Source: an uncultured Flavobacteriia bacterium (lineage in GTDB: Bacteria > Bacteroidota > Bacteroidia > Flavobacteriales_D > Crocinitomicaceae). Taken from it: a DNA stretch of 7,231 bases. The notes below the pieces were generated by a model. The model was not told the origin of the DNA. It made no database searches and saw only the letters and a program-made list of their open reading frames with translations. The stretch is taken from positions 1 through 7,231 of the forward strand of contig CAIYQV010000493.1 of NCBI GenBank assembly GCA_903928365.1. Direction: 5' to 3'. This document shows positions 4,839 to 7,231 of the stretch, piece after piece; positions within the stretch are counted from its first letter, which is position 1, and every line of letters starts with the position of its first letter. Position numbers and translations under genes: made by a program.

Positions 4839-6149
4839 ATGACTCTTCAATTCTATATGAGAGTTGAATCGTTCTGCTTTTTTATTTTCTTTGCACTTGT
4901 GAGAACCTTCGGAAACATAATTGCTTTGTTCCTTATCCTAAACGGATCCGTTCTCGGACAAAAATCAACCCTGAGGGACAGCATTTTTCTTACTAAAGGA
5001 AATCTCGTCCCTATTCTAGCCTTCGACCCGGACAATGGATTCAGATATGGCGCAACGATCAATGTTTACCGAATTAAACGATCAGACATCGAACCCACTC
5101 GAAGACCATTCACGGACAATCTGTTTTTAAGAGGATTTCATTCAACCAAGAATAATTTTCAATCCGTTCTTTTACTTGAAACAAATTCGCTTATTTCGAA
5201 ATCGAAATGCTTCATTGAACTATCCGCATCAAAAGATGCCTCGTTCGAATTTTATGGTGTAAATGGTTATCAATCTGTCTTCTCCCCTACGGTCATAGAT
5301 CTTAACCATCCAGATTTTATTGCACAAGGTTTTTACAAGCATCAGAAAGAATTCTACAAATTCAGATTTGACCATCAGCAATTCCTGGGTTCAAATCGTT
5401 TTCGAATGATCAATGGTTTTTCCCTGAATTATCTCAAAACTGAACATAGTTCCAATCAACTTATTTCGAACTATATTGATTCTGAAATTCTGGATCACAA
5501 TGAAAAAGGGCAGAAATTCTTTCAATATAATTTTGGTCTTGTAACGGAAAATCGAAACAATCAATTCTACTGTACAAAAGGCTTTTGGCACGAAGCAATG
5601 CTCATTTATTCTTCTAACTTCCGCGGACAACATTTCATGAAAAGCATCATGACGTTCCGAAATTATCTACCTATTCGAAATAAGAAGAATATGCTCCTTT
5701 CAAGAATAAGCTTTCAAAACAAACTCTTTGGGGAGACACCTTATGAATTAATGAGCCTCTATTATGATTCACGATTATCATCTGATGGAATAGGCGGAAT
5801 TTTCACCATGCGAGGAAAGCCAAGAAACAGACTATTAGCCAACGGTTTTATTCTAGGCAATCTTGAATTCAAACGGACGATCATTCAAAGAAAGATCTAT
5901 AACACATCCATCATTATGGACATTTCCTTATTCACTGATCACTATTTCATCACGCAACAAGTAGCACTAAAAAACACTTTATTACCGCCGTTAAATAGCG
6001 GAAAAACCGACCGATACTGCGCAACCTATGGAATAGGAGGATACATTGTACTGAATGAAAGCAGCGTGATTACAGTTAATTATGGTTACCCACTCACTAA
6101 AAATGAGCAGGGTGGTCGTTTGTACATTGGCGCAGGTTTTATGTTCTAA
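4839..6149 (+). CDS. BamA/TamA-like outer-membrane beta-barrel protein without POTRA domains
   Basis: This encodes up to 436 residues. After a signal peptide ending near LGQ (39-41) the protein goes straight into alternating beta-strand sequence and finishes with LYIGAGFMF; a terminal Phe is typical of barrels recognised by the BAM machinery. GGIFTMRGKPRNRL around 319-332 resembles the conserved (V/I)RG(F/Y) loop of the Omp85 superfamily. The length of about 395 mature residues fits a 16-strand barrel alone, with no room for POTRA repeats, so it probably does not insert other proteins in the usual way. Function is unknown. The start is uncertain: ATG at 4839 or 4857 gives an unusually long leader with two hydrophobic segments, whereas GTG at 4899 (residue 21) yields a compact, ordinary signal peptide, MRTFGNIIALFLILNGSVLGQ in two pieces: MRTFGNIIALF then LILNGSVLGQ. 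Confidence 0.75.
   Translation: MTLQFYMRVESFCFFIFFALVRTFGNIIALFLILNGSVLGQKSTLRDSIFLTKGNLVPILAFDPDNGFRYGATINVYRIKRSDIEPTRRPFTDNLFLRGFHSTKNNFQSVLLLETNSLISKSKCFIELSASKDASFEFYGVNGYQSVFSPTVIDLNHPDFIAQGFYKHQKEFYKFRFDHQQFLGSNRFRMINGFSLNYLKTEHSSNQLISNYIDSEILDHNEKGQKFFQYNFGLVTENRNNQFYCTKGFWHEAMLIYSSNFRGQHFMKSIMTFRNYLPIRNKKNMLLSRISFQNKLFGETPYELMSLYYDSRLSSDGIGGIFTMRGKPRNRLLANGFILGNLEFKRTIIQRKIYNTSIIMDISLFTDHYFITQQVALKNTLLPPLNSGKTDRYCATYGIGGYIVLNESSVITVNYGYPLTKNEQGGRLYIGAGFMF
4863..4893 (+). promoter_or_regulatory. Possible promoter inside the annotated 5' end of the barrel gene
   Basis: GTTG (4863-4866), a 19-base spacer and TTTCTTTG (4886-4893) approximate the Bacteroidota TTTG/TAnnTTTG promoter, with one mismatch in each box. 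Transcription would start near 4897-4900, at or beside the in-frame GTG at 4899. This supports the shorter start but is not decisive in T-rich sequence. Confidence 0.35.
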
Positions 6150-6194
6150 ACAGAGAATCGGCATTTCCGTACACTTTACCTTTCATTTTTTAGC

Positions 6195-6202
6195 CAATTT
6201 TG
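6195..6202 (+). promoter_or_regulatory. Possible -7 element for the ABC-F gene
   Basis: CAATTTTG differs from TAnnTTTG at one base and lies 19 bases before the ATG at 6222; TTTA at 6175-6178 is a poor -33 candidate with 16-base spacing. No terminator is visible between the barrel gene and here, so read-through is also possible. Confidence 0.4.
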
Positions 6203-6221
6203 CATACAAATCAATCAGACT

Positions 6222-7231
6222 ATGATCTCCATCGACGGTTTAGCAGTAGAATTTAGTGGCACGACCCTTTTCAGCGACATTTCATTTGTCATCAATGAAA
6301 CCGACAAAATTGCCCTCATGGGCAAGAATGGAGCTGGCAAATCGACCATGCTTAAAATTCTTGCAGGAGCTGCCAAGCCATCACGTGGGTCCGTAAATGT
6401 CCCCAAAGGATCTATCGTCGCTTATTTACCTCAGCATTTATTGACGGATGACAACTGCACGGTGTTCGAAGAAACCTCTAAGGCTTTCCAAGCCATCTTT
6501 ACTATGAAGGAGGAGATCGATCGGCTCAACCATGAGCTTACCGTCAGAACGGATTACGATTCTGATGACTATATGAAACTGATCGAACAAGTTTCTGAAA
6601 TCAGCGAGAAGTTTTATTCGATCGAAGAGATCAATTACGATGGCGTAGTCGAAAAAACGCTCAAAGGTTTGGGATTCTCCAGAGAAGATTTTACCCGCCC
6701 TACTTCTGAATTCAGTGGAGGATGGCGCATGCGCATCGAACTTGCGAAGATCTTACTTCAAAAACCAGATTTGATCTTATTGGATGAGCCTACCAACCAC
6801 CTTGATATTGAGTCTATTCAGTGGCTGGAAGATTTCCTTGTGAATCAAGCGAAGGCAGTTGTGGTGATCTCTCACGACCGTGCTTTTGTGGATAGCATTA
6901 CCAATCGAACGATTGAAGTCACCATGGGTCGGATTTACGATTACAAAGCAAAATATTCTCATTACCTGGAATTGCGCAAAGACCGCAGAGCTCAGCAACA
7001 AAAACAATACGATGAGCAACAGAAATTTATTGCTGAAACGACTGAGTTCATTGAGCGATTCAAAGGAACCTATTCCAAAACATTACAAGTCCAGTCAAGA
7101 GTTAAAATGCTTGAAAAACTGGAATTGATTGAAGTAGATGAAATTGATAATTCTGCTCTTCGTTTAAGATTCCCACCCGCACCTCGTTCAGGGAACTATC
7201 CCGTTACGGTGGCTGACCTGAGTAAATCCTA
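6222..7231 (+). CDS. ABC-F family ATPase (translation factor type), 3' end outside window
   Basis: The frame opens at ATG 6222 and runs through the window end, giving 336 residues, a little over half of a normal two-cassette ABC-F protein. The first ATPase cassette is complete: Walker A GKNGAGKST (34-42), Q-loop LPQH (69-72), signature FSGGWRMR (164-171), Walker B LILLDEPTNHLD (184-195) and H-loop ISHDR (216-220). The insert of about 95-150 is the arm region. From about 240 comes the charged helical linker, rich in Gln, Glu, Arg and Lys, with VQSRVKMLEKLE near 290-301; in this family it reaches the ribosomal P-site tRNA. There is no transmembrane segment, as expected: ABC-F proteins bind ribosomes rather than transport. 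The wording resembles the YheS/Uup-like housekeeping members of Bacteroidota more than dedicated antibiotic-resistance members, but the subfamily cannot be fixed without the second cassette. Confidence 0.95.
   Translation, partial: MISIDGLAVEFSGTTLFSDISFVINETDKIALMGKNGAGKSTMLKILAGAAKPSRGSVNVPKGSIVAYLPQHLLTDDNCTVFEETSKAFQAIFTMKEEIDRLNHELTVRTDYDSDDYMKLIEQVSEISEKFYSIEEINYDGVVEKTLKGLGFSREDFTRPTSEFSGGWRMRIELAKILLQKPDLILLDEPTNHLDIESIQWLEDFLVNQAKAVVVISHDRAFVDSITNRTIEVTMGRIYDYKAKYSHYLELRKDRRAQQQKQYDEQQKFIAETTEFIERFKGTYSKTLQVQSRVKMLEKLELIEVDEIDNSALRLRFPPAPRSGNYPVTVADLSKS

Noticed and set aside
6777..7128. Short open frames on both strands within the ABC-F gene, one with a hydrophobic N-terminus
   Set aside because: The ABC-F frame with all its ATPase motifs occupies this region; the hydrophobic stretch is simply the complement of ABC-F codons.
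6222..7231. Antibiotic-resistance ABC-F protein
   Set aside because: No resistance context or leader peptide is visible upstream, and the wording fits housekeeping members; the linker tip and second cassette needed to decide are incomplete.

Overview
The window looks like a chromosomal housekeeping stretch from a member of the Bacteroidota. I could not place it below phylum. The reasons are: promoter-like TATCTTTG boxes (the TAnnTTTG -7 element of this phylum), no Shine-Dalgarno sequence before any start, a DUF3127 protein, several outer-membrane barrels, and proteins whose wording matches that phylum's SppA, trigger factor and ABC-F families. Base composition is moderately AT-rich and even throughout. 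I see no insertion sequence, phage gene, CRISPR array or clear sign of recent transfer.

Layout. Positions 1-561 hold the 3' end of sppA (plus strand). It converges with a minus-strand OmpA-type barrel gene (558-1274), and the two stop codons share one CTAG. Upstream of that gene on the minus strand lie tig (1327-2679, trigger factor) and tRNA-Leu(TAG) (2742-2823), which has a promoter at 2883-2912. From about 3000 onward everything is on the plus strand: a flavin-reductase-like FMN protein (3028-3924), a DUF3127 protein with an SSB-like acidic tip (3948-4337), a DUF2007 zinc-ribbon protein (4376-4780), a BamA-like barrel without POTRA domains (4839-6149), and an ABC-F ATPase that runs off the window (6222 onward).

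How the genes relate. Several products serve protein biogenesis and the envelope: tRNA-Leu, trigger factor and the ABC-F factor act at or near the ribosome, SppA degrades signal peptides or membrane peptides, and two products are outer-membrane barrels. No single pathway joins them. The flavoprotein and DUF3127 genes probably form a two-gene unit, with 23 bp between them, a good promoter before and a good terminator after.

The most unusual feature is layout rather than gene content. Three times (1274, 2679, 4376) a start codon sits 0-25 bp beyond the T-tract of a strong intrinsic terminator, leaving little room for an independent promoter. The other point worth following is the DDDDLPF end of the DUF3127 protein, which copies the partner-binding tip of bacterial SSB. 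I found no convincing new multi-gene system.
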